Source: Micrasema longulum (lineage: Eukaryota > Arthropoda > Insecta > Trichoptera > Brachycentridae). Taken from it: a stretch of 64,000 nt of DNA. The stretch spans positions 248,001-312,000 of the forward strand of contig JAGVSM010003498.1 in assembly GCA_022494885.1 (NCBI GenBank). The letters run 5' to 3'. A model generated the notes under the pieces. That model had not been told where the DNA came from. It saw nothing but the letters and a program-made list of their open reading frames with translations, and made no database searches. Below, piece by piece: positions 36,715 to 49,259 of the stretch; position 1 is the stretch's first letter; each line of letters starts with the position of its first letter. The translations under genes and the position numbers were made by a program.

Positions 36715-37050
36715 TTCTCTATGTCTAGGCGAATAAATAATACAGTTGTGTGTGTGAAATATAACCAACATCCTGGACTAGTGTTTTCTCTGCTCTCAGT
36801 TAAAAATCTTGAAAAATAATCTAGAGTGGAGATTCGCTTCCTTATGTAATGGTTGATGCGTTTCTCTAACATTCTCAAGGTCCTGGGTTCAATTCTTGGC
36901 GGGGTGGACCTGAAATATTGATCTTAAAAGTTGTTTGAACTGCAATATTTTATTGATCCTGAACTAGCACTAACAGATCATCGAAAAATAAACTGCGTTT
37001 GGTTTATCAATGCAGTGCCCTATGCACCACTGATTACGAAAAGCGGAATG
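36715..37050 (+). mobile_element. SINE-like repeat (family B) in the intron before exon B
   Basis: Colinear with the other family B copies, retaining the B-box-like ctgggttcaattcttgg (about 36882-36898) and the end 'atgcagtgccctatgcacca'. It lies about 170 bp upstream of T-box exon B. Confidence 0.65.
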
Positions 37051-37218
37051 ATGATGATAATACATCTGAACCTACCCGTTGCGCTGTGGTGCAGAAAATA
37101 CAAAAATACACATGTTTTCTATTTGTTTTAAAATTAATTTTATTTATGGATGCACATACTGTATTGCAATAAACTACTCTTCGAATTTATATTTTTATAA
37201 TAATAACTGTTTTTGCAG

Positions 37219-37383
37219 TTGGTGTTAAATTCAATGCACAAGTACCAGCCCAGAATTCACCTGGTGCGGAGAAGGGAAGGTTCTGGAAACTCCCCCATCA
37301 CGGACCTGGAGCAAGAAGACTACAAGACTTTCATCTTTCCCGAATCTATATTCACAGCAGTTACAGCGTATCAGAACCAATTG
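37219..37383 (+). CDS. mid/H15 (Tbx20): Tbx20-type T-box factor, internal exon B (T-box, C-terminal half)
   Basis: Fifty-five codons in phase 0 at both ends, flanked by acceptor tttttgcag and donor gtgagt. The peptide starts LVLNSMHKYQPRIHLV, passes through a variable charged loop (RRREGSGNSPITDLEQED), and ends TFIFPESIFTAVTAYQNQL. The motifs LNSMHKYQPR and FTAVTAYQN are T-box hallmarks; in solved T-box structures the second leads into the helix that enters the DNA minor groove. Joined after exon A, the product reads NGQ-LVLNSMHKYQPR, as expected for Tbx20 proteins. The variable loop is the usual length-variable region in this subfamily. Codon third positions are about 58% GC, intermediate between exons A and C. 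Confidence 0.96.
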
Positions 37384-37419
37384 GTGAGTGACTGCTAATG
37401 TTAAAATCATATTATTTAT

Positions 37420-37790
37420 TATACAATTTTACACTATCTACAAACATACAGATGCTCCTAATTGTCCTTTGATCAGCCAGAAATAACAAACATTTAAGGA
37501 TATTGCAAGTCGCCTTTTTCTCATCAACGTCGTCAGGAACTCGACAGCCCTGGGTGGACCTGGGCTGTATCCAGGAATCTCCTTAATTTTTGTCGGTCTA
37601 CTACCCTGCTTCTCCAATTCCCCATTTGCAACGTTGCCGTATCCGTGCTGATGTAGACAATCCATCGCATTTTGGGCCTTCCTAGTGTTCGTTGTCCTTG
37701 TGGCACGGAGAGTTGGGCGTTTTAAGGAATTATCACAGTCCATTCTAATCATGTGCCCGCCCACATCAAGCGCCCCTCCTTGGTGAAGCT
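37420..37790 (-). mobile_element. Degenerate LINE C-terminal fragment
   Basis: The minus-strand frame 37764-37438 begins GGHMIRMDCDNSLKRPTLRA and then RTTNTRKAQNAMD. 'GHmiRM..DNslKR..l.a' is the usual end of an RTE/Jockey-type LINE. The rest of the frame has decayed. The fragment starts about 40 bp after the donor of T-box exon B, antisense to the gene. Confidence 0.6.
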
Positions 37791-38688
37791 GATTACGTCG
37801 GACTGTATTCCTTTTTCTATTTGCAAAAAATTATTTGCTATTACACTTCTCGCAAAAAATATATTGTTGAAAACGCCATTCTGTGATGTGAGCAGAATTT
37901 TCAGCGTAAAACATACTATATTTGCGTCATCGTGACATAGCTAAGAAAGCGCATATTTTTCTTTTATTCGGGACGTTTTCTTACACTTAGTTTCCTTTTA
38001 TCGGCCGTCTCCGGTTGACGGATCGGACTTATCGAGGCCTGTCGCTGGTGACATGCATCGGTTGTCCATCTCGCCCAGGGCGATAATTACCCAAGCCGCT
38101 GACCGTCGCGGGGCGGACGGTGACGCTAATCTGTTTACTCGGAGCTGGGAAACATGAACGTAAACAATTTAGCGCACCCATGGGCTGGGGCGGGGGCGAG
38201 GGCGGAGCGGGAGTGGGAGTGGGAGCGGCCACACACGACGGAGAGAGGGATCTGCATTAAAATATATTTATTTATTATTTAAACGTTTGAAGTGAAAATT
38301 TTCTCCGCACTCCCGAAACCGTGTTAAAGGCAGAGCGTTTTTTTATTGATCTCACTTATATTTAAAACAAAGATAATACAGAATAGGAGAAGTTTAAAAA
38401 GTTCACTATGTACTTAACCACGAACACAATATAATATGGAAACTTCTCTGGTCTATGAAAATTAAGTTTTATTGCGTATCTTTCCATCTTATTTAAATTG
38501 AAGTGTATGTCTCATTCATAAATAAAACATAATAAAAATACGAATTGACTGATTGAGTTTTTCTAATGACATTGGTGGAACTGCATTTTAATTGTAAGAA
38601 TATAAATACCTTGTTTAGTTTTTTTTTACTTTGATTTATAATTTTTACCTAAAGTAATCAATAACATATTATTTTTATTATTTTAAGA

Positions 38689-38855
38689 TGAATTGGGTTG
38701 CAGTCCCGTGACTAGTGTTGCGGACTCACTATACTATACTATACCCCAACTTGATTCCCATTTTCTAATAGTAAATTATTTACAGCTCGTTAAAAATGCC
38801 CCCCAAAATTTAAATATTTAGGTAAATCGCAAGACTTTTTTAAACTTGTTTTTTA
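38689..38855 (+). mobile_element. SINE (family A) lacking its B box
   Basis: Has gactagtgttgcggactcac, then a short ctata tandem (38728-38743) replacing the B-box segment, and then the family tail 'ccaacttgattcccattttc'. An internal replacement distinguishes it from the other copies. Confidence 0.65.
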
Positions 38856-39054
38856 TGAAAAAAAAAAAAAAAATCTACTTACGAGTACATTACAAAAGCA
38901 TTACTTACAATATGCCCAACGCATGAGTCTAATTATTAAGGATAATTATCTAACTTAATTTTAGTAAAAATCACCTAAAGGATGCTCTAGTATTGTAGCT
39001 CTTACAGCGCACATTAGCAGCTAGGGTTCTAGCCGTCGTTTACATAAAACAATT

Positions 39055-39805
39055 ATAAAAAAAAATTAAACAAATAATTTATACATTTTATTATAATTAC
39101 TACTTTTTGTTCGCTTTGCCCTGCTAACAAGGGTACATACCCCGTTCCAAGCTAGGCAATTACATTTTAATACATGAAATGGTTTACAAGTTAATAGGAA
39201 GCACAGACTAATAAAATATAAACTTACTCGTATACACATTTTGATACATATACATATGTACATACATACACATACACACATTTACATATATACATAAATA
39301 CACACATATACAAATATACATACAGACACACATATATATATATATATATATTTATACATACATATACATATACATACATACATACACACACATGTATACA
39401 CCCATGTGCATACACACTCGTACATTCATAAAACATAGACAATTTATTTAATATATAATGCGAAACTTCATGATTTTCATTATTCCTTTTTTATATTTTA
39501 TTTTTAACATTTAGTAAGAATCTCCGATCCACGGCATTCATCAGCCTTTCTGACTCCCTACGACCAATGTCATGAAAGAGCGAGGTCAACACCTTCCGCA
39601 ACTGGACAACTTTCCCGCTTTTCCACGATTCTGGCAAAAAGTTATAAACCTTCTTGCCAACGCAATAGTGTTGTCTCGATGCCAGAACAGTGTTGACCCT
39701 TTCACTTACTATCAGATCCCTATTGGAGTATCTTGTATTATAATTGTGGCTGACGCTTGGGTAAATGTCTCTATTTATGTGTGTAACCACTACCGTTCTC
39801 AATTT
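39055..39805 (-). mobile_element. Jockey-like LINE 3' end with long CATA/TG microsatellite in its 3' UTR
   Basis: The minus-strand frame 39802-39491 contains SVSHNYNTRYSNRDLIVSER and then VGKKVYNFLPESWKS. HNYNTR followed by a 'kvYN.LP' motif is diagnostic of Jockey/CR1-type reverse transcriptase C-termini. Downstream on the minus strand come a roughly 190-bp TATG/TG microsatellite (about 39420-39240) and a 3' UTR with cctagcttggaacggggtat (near 39150), shared with 27217-27580. The tail is A-rich on the minus strand near 39060. Confidence 0.82.
39240..39420. repeat. Compound CATA/CA/TA microsatellite
   Basis: About 180 bp of catacata, cacaca and a tatata run near 39334-39350. It forms part of the 3' UTR of the minus-strand LINE at 39055-39805. 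Confidence 0.85.
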
Positions 39806-39904
39806 ATACTGTAGAATAATATTTAGTATTCTAAATTCTGAATTTTTTTATTGTATTAAATAAAAATTAAACATTTGCGTTATTCTCGTGATAACCTTAA
39901 CACT

Positions 39905-40025
39905 TCAATTTTGGGGACCATTTTCAAAGAGTTGTAAATAACTCACTATTATAAAATGGGAACCAAGTTGTGATAGAGCGGGGTGCGAACCTCCGAACGT
40001 TTGATAGCGGCTTGATTACAACACG
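39905..40025 (-). mobile_element. SINE (family A), minus strand
   Basis: The plus-strand text shows 'ttcaaagagttgtaaataac' and later ggggtgcgaacct, the reverse complement of the family A tail and a degraded B box. Confidence 0.6.
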
Positions 40026-40029
40026 ACTT

Positions 40030-43000
40030 TACATTAATATTATTCTAAATAGTATTTTCTTTAATTACGATTACATTATTATTTATTTTTAAAGATTTGT
40101 GGTGAAACATTTCAACTAATGTAAGTACATAACTACTTACCGGTAACAGAGAATACTCACGATTTGACATTACTTATAAATTGATTGCATAAATTCTGAA
40201 GAGCATCGGGTGACTAATTCAAATGTTTTTTTTTTTTTTTTTAAATACAAGGAAATTTTCATAAGTTAGTGGCAGTGTGGGTGGGCACTTAAAAATAACG
40301 GGTGTAAAGAAAATACAAATACCAGAATATTCTATATATTTGTAGACTAATTGTCACTCCTCACAAATGTTTATACAACTGTAATTACTTATCCGCATTC
40401 CTCTTTCGTTAAAATATCCCATAATGATTTTAAAAGGACTCAAAAAATTTTTGATAAAAAAATCGCAAAGACTTGGAAACAATATTTTCTTGATTGTGCA
40501 TTTTTTTTCGTTCTGTTCCTTATAAAGGGAGGATATAGGATGAAGTGGTTAAGGTAACAGTAGAGTAGAAAAAATTGGTAGCATTTGTGATGATTATGTC
40601 AGTAGCACATCGTCTGACCGGAAACAATCAGCGTCACCTCGCAAGTTAATGTTTTAATATTCCGGTGAATCATCTATTAAGGTTCACGGTTCCACCTTCT
40701 ATCATCATTTCAAATTTTAAGATGTAAATAAAAGTATTAAAACATAAACATTAATAAAGAGTTCAAAATTTTACTACAAATTTTAAAAAATGTTATAATT
40801 GATTCCTTCAAGATTATGCATATTTTTGTAAATTAAAAAACAAATGCATTTCCTTGCATATTTTTAACTGATTTATTAAAATGAAAATCATAAATGTATA
40901 TTATGTCATTTTGAAATGACTAGAAAATTCAAAAATTTTAAATGCCGCGCTATAATGAACTGAATGCAAATTATCCGAGAGAGTGATAATATTTTGAAAT
41001 AAAATAATTTCATAATTTATATTGTGTGACTAATTTAATCATTATTAATAAAATATCTAAAATCTTAAATCACTATAAATGCCAATTCATAAATTTTAAA
41101 ATGCGGAGATATTTGGAAGGTTGTACAAATAAGTTAACATTTGGATTGATATGATAGTGGAGATTATACTCGTATTATGATTCATTCAGGTATTTATACA
41201 TTTTCAACCTTTTCTTCAAATAAGGAAGCGATAACATTTATCTTCTTGTGGGACCTAGAATAAACACATTTTATAACTTATTTAAAACCATACTCACATG
41301 TATGTTTTTTTAAAAATATTAAACAATTTTATTTTTAGCCACTGATTTTTTATTTTTCCTACCGACTGGTTTCAAAGCTACACAATATTATTTATCAAGG
41401 TTTGAATTCTATTCTGTGACTACTAAATATTCAAGTACCTATTGAGTGATTGCCCTCATTCGATTAATATAAAATTATTCGTTATTTGAATTTGCTTGAA
41501 CCTGAAATCAAAAATTTTGACGTTTAATGTAATTTTTAATAAAATGACGTAAACAATAGAAATAAATGACAAATTAAAAGTTCTGTGCTACGTAAAAAAA
41601 AAAACTTAAAATGAGACCTCTCAGCTTTATTATTCTTGTATTCTACATTTATACGCAGTCTTTAATATACGGTGGGCTTTATGTTAATGATTACTTTATG
41701 CATTATTCATTTATATTATTGTTTATTGTACCCAATGTAATGATAAAACATTTTTCCTATCCTTCTCGTATATCAGTGTTCATTAACTTCCCTTGGGATA
41801 TTTCCTGATTGATTGTTAGCTCCATTGTCTGTCAGCTTCTACCCCGACATATTAATTAATTCAAACATCTCACGATTTACAGCTTCACTAGTAAACATAT
41901 TGTCATGCCAGCCTGATGCCAACGTTAATCAGAACGTCACATTTTTATTGATAAGTACTCAATTTAAAATAAAATTTATGTCACAAGGGGCTAAAAAAGG
42001 AAAACGAAAGTGATAAAAACCTGTAATTTACTTTTTATTATAAAATTATGTTTCAATAACTACAACGGTACTCCACAATAATCTCGCATTCTAAAATAAA
42101 ACAAGAAAAAATACTAGGAATAACAATAAATTAGTTGAATTCATTCAGGTTCAAATTTTCTTTAAAACGGTAGTATAATTAATTTTCTAACAATAAAAAA
42201 AAGGTTCAAAAAGAGCAAAAATATCAAAAAATCGAAATAACATATTTAACTTAATATTTTTGCAAATTCCGTTTATTGTAAAAATAAATTTGTTACATCC
42301 ATTGATATGTCTGTGGCTTGGATCTGTAAGGGCCAATGTCACAAATTGTTTTATTACAGGAGAGTAATTATGATTTAAGCATTTTGTAGCGTATTAGTGA
42401 ACTGTTCGACGTCTTTGACAACAAATATTAATAATATACATTACCACACATGCGTGTGTGTATAAAACTATTATATATGAATGTTTTTAATTGATATCTA
42501 TCCTCTGCAAAACGGTGACAAGAAAAGTTTGAAATCTTACATCGGCCCTTCTAGATATATGTACCTATACATTATGCGGCACTAAGCACCTGACTTGTGT
42601 TCCATTCAATATAGATTCCGGAGCTTTTCTCGAATTTGGTGGGAAATAGTGTTTTTCCTTGTATATACTAAGCAAATGTGAAGCTTAGTGCGAAAGGGCG
42701 TAACGTACAGCTTGAAATTCAGAGTAAGTGGCATAAACAGTACGTTATGTTACTCTACTACGCGTTTTGCACGGCAATGTTGTTTTATAATTTTTAGAAC
42801 ACGATTTCAAATTCGCGTTACATGAATCGTCATCTCTATTAAATTATACCTCAATGGCTGAATTTTTTTTTTCACGTGAACCTCTAGAAATCATGCTTGA
42901 ATAGAAAAAAAAATCTCCATTATTTGGATTCTTGTTATTAAATTGTCACATCAATATTTTGACAGTGTAAGCATTATTGTTTTTTTTTATCAATTATTTG

Positions 43001-43190
43001 GGTTTATTTTTTCTTTTAACTCATATGTTCATAAAAATCTGGAATGCTATTTTATAACCCGTTTCAGTCAATTCCGAAATTGGATCGAACAAGCATTTAA
43101 TGTTGATATTTGGTTTGTAGTTAACTAATCCCGCACGTTTAATAATCGCTTCTAATTTATAATTTGATGAGTGATTTGTGTGTTAATCAG
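40030..43190. other. AT-rich intronic stretch without a recognised feature
   Basis: No supported coding or repeat signature; short open frames only. Confidence 0.5.
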
Positions 43191-43199
43191 AATTACTAT

Positions 43200-43650
43200 C
43201 GAGTAAATTATCATTTTGTGGTGATGCTCATTTGAGGCGAGAGCCGGAATGCGACGAATGGCATAACACAGATATCACGTCCCGATAAAAGTCGCACTGA
43301 CAATGATAAAATGGGATATAAAACATTTTTCGGGCAAACAGCGCGCTTTGTCACCTGAATGGACTCGCCGCGGGCCAGTTTCACGGAATATTAACGTATG
43401 ACAAACGATGCTTTGACTCCCAACAAAGCGGGCGAACCCAACTCTTCTTCATTTTGTTCGAAAAGGCGTCAAAACACGCATGCGAGAGCTGAAATAAATT
43501 CGACAAATTTCAATGATAATAGAAGCGATTTTTGTGTACCTTGTCGCTCTCACGCGGAGACGATATGGCACCTGTGCCCATCTCACAGTTCGCCATCTCC
43601 CTCGACGTGAGGAACAAGGACAGAGGTAGCCGTAAACCGAAAGGGGTGCC
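43200..43650. promoter_or_regulatory. Candidate intronic regulatory island (speculative)
   Basis: GC-moderate, repeat-poor 450 bp inside the giant T-box intron, with open frames on both strands that look compositional. It contains gtcacctga and gcacctgtg, E-box/T-half-site-like words. Confidence 0.22.
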
Positions 43651-44686
43651 ATGATAAAACACAATAAATTAATTCATTCACAAAGGATGTCGTACAAAAT
43701 ATTTGACCAAGAAAACCATAATAGATTTGTATTGGTGTGATGTTGCCAACACTGTAGGTGGTGAATTGCTGGTTAAGTCGGGTTGTGGCGAGAGGGTCGA
43801 TGTTCTTAAAATGAAAAAAGAATTAATGTTTTTTTAGTACCATTGTTATTTTTTTAATCGACTACTGGAAATATACAAAAACGTGCATGGATTCGAGTGA
43901 TTTATTTATTACATTAACCTTTCATATTTATTTTTATATGATGTCTCCGGGCCCATATTTCAATGAATTGGAGTTAACGATGTTATCATTTATTGTCAAT
44001 AAAAAAAAAAAATCGTAAGAAAATTTTAACACTCCAATAATGTTATTTTTAAATCATGTAGATAACTGCTAACATCATATTGCGATCGGGGCCCTGGTTA
44101 TATTTTATGAACTTATATTCTCCTTCAAAGAAAAAAACAAAAAAAACAACAATAGTATTATCACGATCTTTATTTGAATAAGACTTAGTCTCAGTTGTTA
44201 GTCAAGAGAACATAAAGAAAAAGGACCTAATTGTTAATTTATCATATTTATTTATTTATTTACAGACTCATTTATTCTATTTAACAATGGTTAATACATT
44301 TCTTTAAAATATTTACGGGTACAATTGAAATAAAATACAACTAAAGAAAATTAAAGCCAGGTCAATAAATTCAATAAAAGTTACTATCTCAAGACAAGCT
44401 CTGGTCTATTTATTTTATAAAAATATTTCAGTAAAAAAAATATATCCAAATACGCAGCAATTGAAGTGCCAATGTAGTGCTCTATGAACTTCTGAATTTA
44501 GATAGGGAAATAATGATTATAATTTTAATTTGTATATTTTTTCGTGCGGCGTTTTTTGTGTATTTTAAATGTGTGTTATTTATACGTTTTATTTTTTTCA
44601 GACCAATTATTCTGCGAAAAATATAACAAAGCCGTCTACATTTATTTGATAGAAAAAAAATATTTTTAAATGTGCGGTGAACTAGA

Positions 44687-44926
44687 ATGTGGGTGTTTGA
44701 AGTGATGCTCGATGTAGTGACTAGGGTATCCAGAAACGTGTACAAAGTTAATTCTGTGATGGTGGTTTTTGGTTTCGGCACTATCTCCCAGTTGTTGCAA
44801 ATACTGGACGAACTCGAGGGCGACGAGGAATACGTGGCTGTGGAATTAACTGACGATACTGACAGTGAAGAACTGAATAATCTTAGTGAGGAAGATGATT
44901 CGATGAGTACTATTCGGGTGTGGTAG
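44687..44926 (+). pseudogene. Acidic N-terminal-like fragment, possibly from a piggyBac-type transposase
   Basis: A 79-codon frame with LLQILDELEGDEEYVAVELT, then DDTDSEELNNLSEEDDS. A short hydrophobic helix followed by a run of D/E/S resembles the N-terminal region of piggyBac-like transposases. No DDE domain follows, and the frame stops at 44926. It could equally be chance; I rate it weak. Confidence 0.25.
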
Positions 44927-45204
44927 ACGAATAATCAATTCAACTCAATAAAAGTGAAAATGGTGCATTGAAAGTTTTAAAAGGGACCTTAATTAATAAA
45001 GAATGTTGATATTTGTTCATTTCCTTTACTTTAACGCCTACAAGTATAACTTTTTTGGTGATTTTAAATTTTGAATGCACATTTATTCAATCTGTCAATA
45101 CAATGATTTTCTCTGTGAAACTAAAAAAACTGCTATAATATACCTAAATATATATATGTTTTAATGTACACATTCTGATCCTATTTAATCTTTTTAATAT
45201 TTAA

Positions 45205-45490
45205 AAAAATAACAGAGAAAAAGATGTTGAGAAAATGGAAGTCTAGGAATTTACAGAGGTTATGACCAGTCATCGGCCTGGTTAAAAGATCACTTTACAA
45301 GTCAAAAACTCTCATTTTTGAAACGAATATTGCTTCACAAATAAGAGAAATAAAACGTGCAGAATGGTAAATTGTGTGTGAAGTGGCTACTTAAACAAGC
45401 CAATAACAGCTCATAAGCCCTGTAAATTCCAGAAATACGTCCTTCCTTTTTTAAAAAAATAATTCCCCCTCTGTTGCAATAGATTTTGAC
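45205..45490. mobile_element. Foldback MITE (family F)
   Basis: The left half reads 'ggaagtctaggaatttacag' near 45238. The right half contains its imperfect reverse complement, ending near 45450 ('ctgtaaattccagaaatacg'). The central part is shortened relative to the 56.6 kb copy. Confidence 0.65.
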
Positions 45491-45564
45491 TATACTTGAG
45501 TTTCGATTCCAAATAAAGTGGATAAAATAATAAAAAGGCGGATAAAAATAAAGGGAAACTGTGA

Positions 45565-45568
<4 letters not shown>

Positions 45569-45610
<42 letters not shown>
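45569..45610. repeat. (TA)n dinucleotide repeat
   Basis: About 42 bp of uninterrupted TA. Likely polymorphic in length. Confidence 0.95.
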
Positions 45611-45618
<8 letters not shown>

Positions 45619-45619
45619 T

Positions 45620-48030
45620 TGTTTGACGCGTTATAAATGTATATTATTATATAATGTTTCTTAGGTTAATGAAATTTATCAAAAGTATTCCCCGAAATTT
45701 CTATTAACGGTGACTTTACTTTTTTTAATACCGCCATTAATAAGTTCCACAATAAGTAAGTACATAGGTACTTTCTGTAAAAAAATTAATGATTAATTAT
45801 TTCAGGGCTGGCTGTAAAAGGATACTCCCAGTGTTAATTAATTATCACATATTATCATCTCGGTTATAATCTTGTGGTCTCGTCTAGTTATGAATTTCGT
45901 TAAATTAAGTACTTATTCAGAGCCAAAGTTACATGAATTATCGGAGAAATTTTTGCTCGCATTATTGGTACAAAATTTAATCATCAATCAATTTAAAAAT
46001 ATATTTATATATATTATAATTGTAGTTTTAACAAATCATCAACTACTATTATTTTAGTAAGTACTATTAATTTAGTATGTACTGTTATTTTTATTCAAAG
46101 AAAGCGCAATAAAAAAACGATTCGTGTTTCAAAAGTTGATTGTATCACTAAGTAATTAATAATTTTACAGGATAGCGAAATATCACCTTTTTAAAAAAGT
46201 AATAAGGGTCTATGAAATGCTGTCGAGTAATAAAAAAAAATACTTCTTATTAGAAGCGTAAAAAATATTCTTAAATTTACAATTGCCGCAAAAATGGTCA
46301 TTGCATTGGTCACGCAACTAACACATCACGGTTCATGTTTATTTTGAACCGTTTTAATTTTTATAGATCATCGTCACGAATCTTGACGTCACAATTATCA
46401 ATGCCAAACATGTCGCGTTTTTTGTTTTTTGTTTTTTGTTTCATTTTTCTAGGGACATATTTAAAAAATCTTTTTTAACGTTACGTATGAAAACATTTCT
46501 CCACAATATTTATATTGATTTTGAAAATAAAATTGTTTTTTTCCAAATCCATTTAATATATTTTATCGGTATTTATAGTATGTGATATTTCCCTATTACG
46601 TATATCTACCAAAAATATAATATTTTATTTTTATTGGGAACATTTTTTCCTCATTCGTGAGTCCGTACTACTATCCTCAGGACCACAAACTAGTTTTCAT
46701 ATTTTAGTATTCCCATTTTCACTTACTATTTTTTTTTTCTTATACAACATTAAAATAGATGAGCGAATTCGTTAGGAATATGGAATTAACGTTTACAGGG
46801 GTGGTTAAAGAGATTTTTATTTTTTTTCAAATTCGCAGAAAATCAAATCCAATCCGTATCATAAAAAATGTTGAATTGAAATTAATAAAATTTTTAGTTC
46901 ACGCAAATTTGAAATAAACATTTAATCGTGAGATACATATCTACTTCACACGCAACTCAATAAATCTACACGTGTCTAAAATTCACTCAACGAAGTTTGG
47001 CAAAAAGTCTAAAAAAAACTTTAGCCGTACTCAATTTAATAAACTGCTCGATGAATTTAAAAACGAAAAGTCAAATGAATCTCAAAAAGCAGTAACTTAA
47101 AAACATTTGAAACTTTTTGATGATGATAGTTTTTAATATAGTTTGTAAAAAAAAACTGTGGTTTGATATTTTGAATACGTTTGTTTAATGTGTTGAAATG
47201 AATAAATTAATTGATATTTTATTTTGTCAGATTATTTTTTATGGACCGTTCAAATGAGTGTTTTTCAACTCCTAAGAATATAATATCCGTACATTAGAGG
47301 ATAAAACACCGAAATTCACTTTGGTTTAATATAAAAAACATCAATTCCAGACATGCTATCTTAATATGTATTATTTTCATCAAAGTAACCATTATTGTTA
47401 ACAACGTTGAAAGTTTTTTATAGATTTAAATTGTATCATTTGGTGTAAAAATTATGATGTTTTGGAAATTACACAATAACAAAACCTTATTTTCTGAACA
47501 TTTCGTTGAATGTGACTTCCGTGTTTTATCCTTTAAGGTACAGGTATATTAATAATGAATTACATGTTTTATAAATAAAAAAACAAACTTTTATGATTAC
47601 AAAACTGCGAATATGTTGTAAAAGAGACATTTTTTCTGTGGGTGATGTTTTTTTTTTCATAATTTAATTTACTTAGTACCCACACTTTTAATAGTTTTTT
47701 TAGCCTAAGTAGCGCTTTTACTAATAGGCATTTAAAACCAGACTTACATTTTTATCATTGTATTTATTATTTACACTAGAGTCTAATTATTTCCTCACGC
47801 TATCGATCACGATCGTTTACAATTTCTGAGTAAAGCATATTTACCGGGTTACAACAATTGAAATAAATTACCAAATAATGTTTAGTGCTTCTTAAAAATA
47901 TCCTAGTTATATCATATTATTATCATCTCGTGATACGACTATGAATATCGCAGAAGTACGCAAATTGTATGTCTAAGTATGGTACTGCGTACTGTCAGAC
48001 GATTGCACGAACTTCCGCCTTGAGGTAGTA
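45620..48030. other. AT-rich intronic stretch without a recognised feature
   Basis: Contains a T6-7G short tandem (about 46417-46441) and otherwise unremarkable AT-rich DNA. Confidence 0.5.
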
Positions 48031-48034
48031 AGTT

Positions 48035-48072
48035 CTCACTCCTCACTCCTCAGTACTCAGTACTCAGTACTC
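48035..48072. repeat. Short tandem repeat (cagtactcag type)
   Basis: actcctc units change into three agtactc units over 38 bp, at the 5' edge of the GC-moderate patch at 48.05-48.33 kb. Confidence 0.7.
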
Positions 48073-48330
48073 GGGTAGGTGGAGAAATTGCAACTAATTA
48101 CAATGCGGTAGGCCGAACACGAAGCGGCCGCGCAAATTGACCCGAGTCAATTGGGTAATTGCGAACGGAAAAGTTCGCCGAATTTCGGTAATTTGCCGAA
48201 GACATTTCGGCCGACACCGTATTGACTATATTGTCCGGAAGTGTTGCCGAAACCCAATTACGCGGTCACACTTATTTCCCCGACTGAGTACGCCGCTGAC
48301 TACTTAAAAATAATGTACGTGCCGAAAAAT
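48050..48330. promoter_or_regulatory. Candidate intronic regulatory island (speculative)
   Basis: Contains homeodomain-type cores (ctaattac, gtaattg), the hairpin-like ttgac-ccga-gtcaa (about 48138) and repeated 'ttcgccgaatttcggtaatt'-style words. It is free of recognisable transposon sequence and sits mid-intron. Confidence 0.25.
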
Positions 48331-48999
48331 TATTCATGATCTCATTTGCAACCACAGTTTAATTCGTTTCCGATAAATGATGATTTTTTGTTATTTTAAC
48401 AAGACAATTGAAATTTAAACACTAAATCTGTCCGATCAATATTACTACTTTTTAAAAGTACATATCATATGATCAATTTACTTGCCATATATTAAACTTT
48501 CTCGTATTCAACATAATAAGCTTTTTCTTAAAACAGTCTTTTGAATAGTTTACTTAGGTACTTTATTTTTGTAAAAACTTCATTTGAAAAATGAATTAAC
48601 AAGCTGTTTTTAAAACAGTCAAGAGTTAATCATTGCTTAGGTACTTTTGGTTTATTACATAATAACTAACTGACTAAATTTGAGTCAACAGATTTAACTA
48701 TATTTGTTTACTAATTTATTTTTATATGTCATTTTTCAACCCTACAAAATTTCATTACTCGCGTTACAAACTGACAAATTATAAAAACTTATAAACCAAT
48801 TATTTAAATCTGAACAATATGGGCTGATTTGATGGGAAACGTTCAGATAGTTTTGTTGTTACGAAGTAATTTTACGATAGTTCTTCAAATCATCAAAATA
48901 AGAGAAATCTCGTATTTATTGATGGAATCTTCTTAGAGCCTGTTCTACGAAAATATTACAATAAAATTTATTCATAATTTGCAATTTGCAAAATCGAAT

Positions 49000-49255
49000 T
49001 GAGGTGAAAGGCAACTTAACACGAACGAGCAGCGGGCGTATTCACTACATGCAATAACGAGACACTTATTTAGCGTCTGTACCTTATTGATTCGTTTATA
49101 TGGCGTGGTATTATATTACATTATATTGACAGTTGTCTGCGGTCACTTCTCGCTTCTTGGAAATATCGAACCGAGGAAAGGTGAGGCCATTTGCATTGTC
49201 AGACAGCTGACCGCAAAGAGGTAAACGAGACTGACTGCTATCCTCTAAAAACTCG
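49000..49255. promoter_or_regulatory. Candidate intronic regulatory island with inverted Runx-like sites (speculative)
   Basis: TGCGGTCA (49138-49145) and its exact reverse complement TGACCGCA (49208-49215) lie 62 bp apart. Both fit the Runt/Runx core (TGYGGT), with a cagctg E-box beside the second. Confidence 0.25.
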
Positions 49256-49259
49256 TGGT

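Larger units (their letters stand above)
35074..37218 (+). other. Intron between T-box exons A and B (2145 bp)
   Basis: Bounded by donor gtaccg and acceptor ttttgcag. It contains the 3' end of a minus-strand LINE at about 35450-35950 and a tRNA-derived SINE at about 36715-37050. The remainder is AT-rich and otherwise featureless. Confidence 0.9.
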
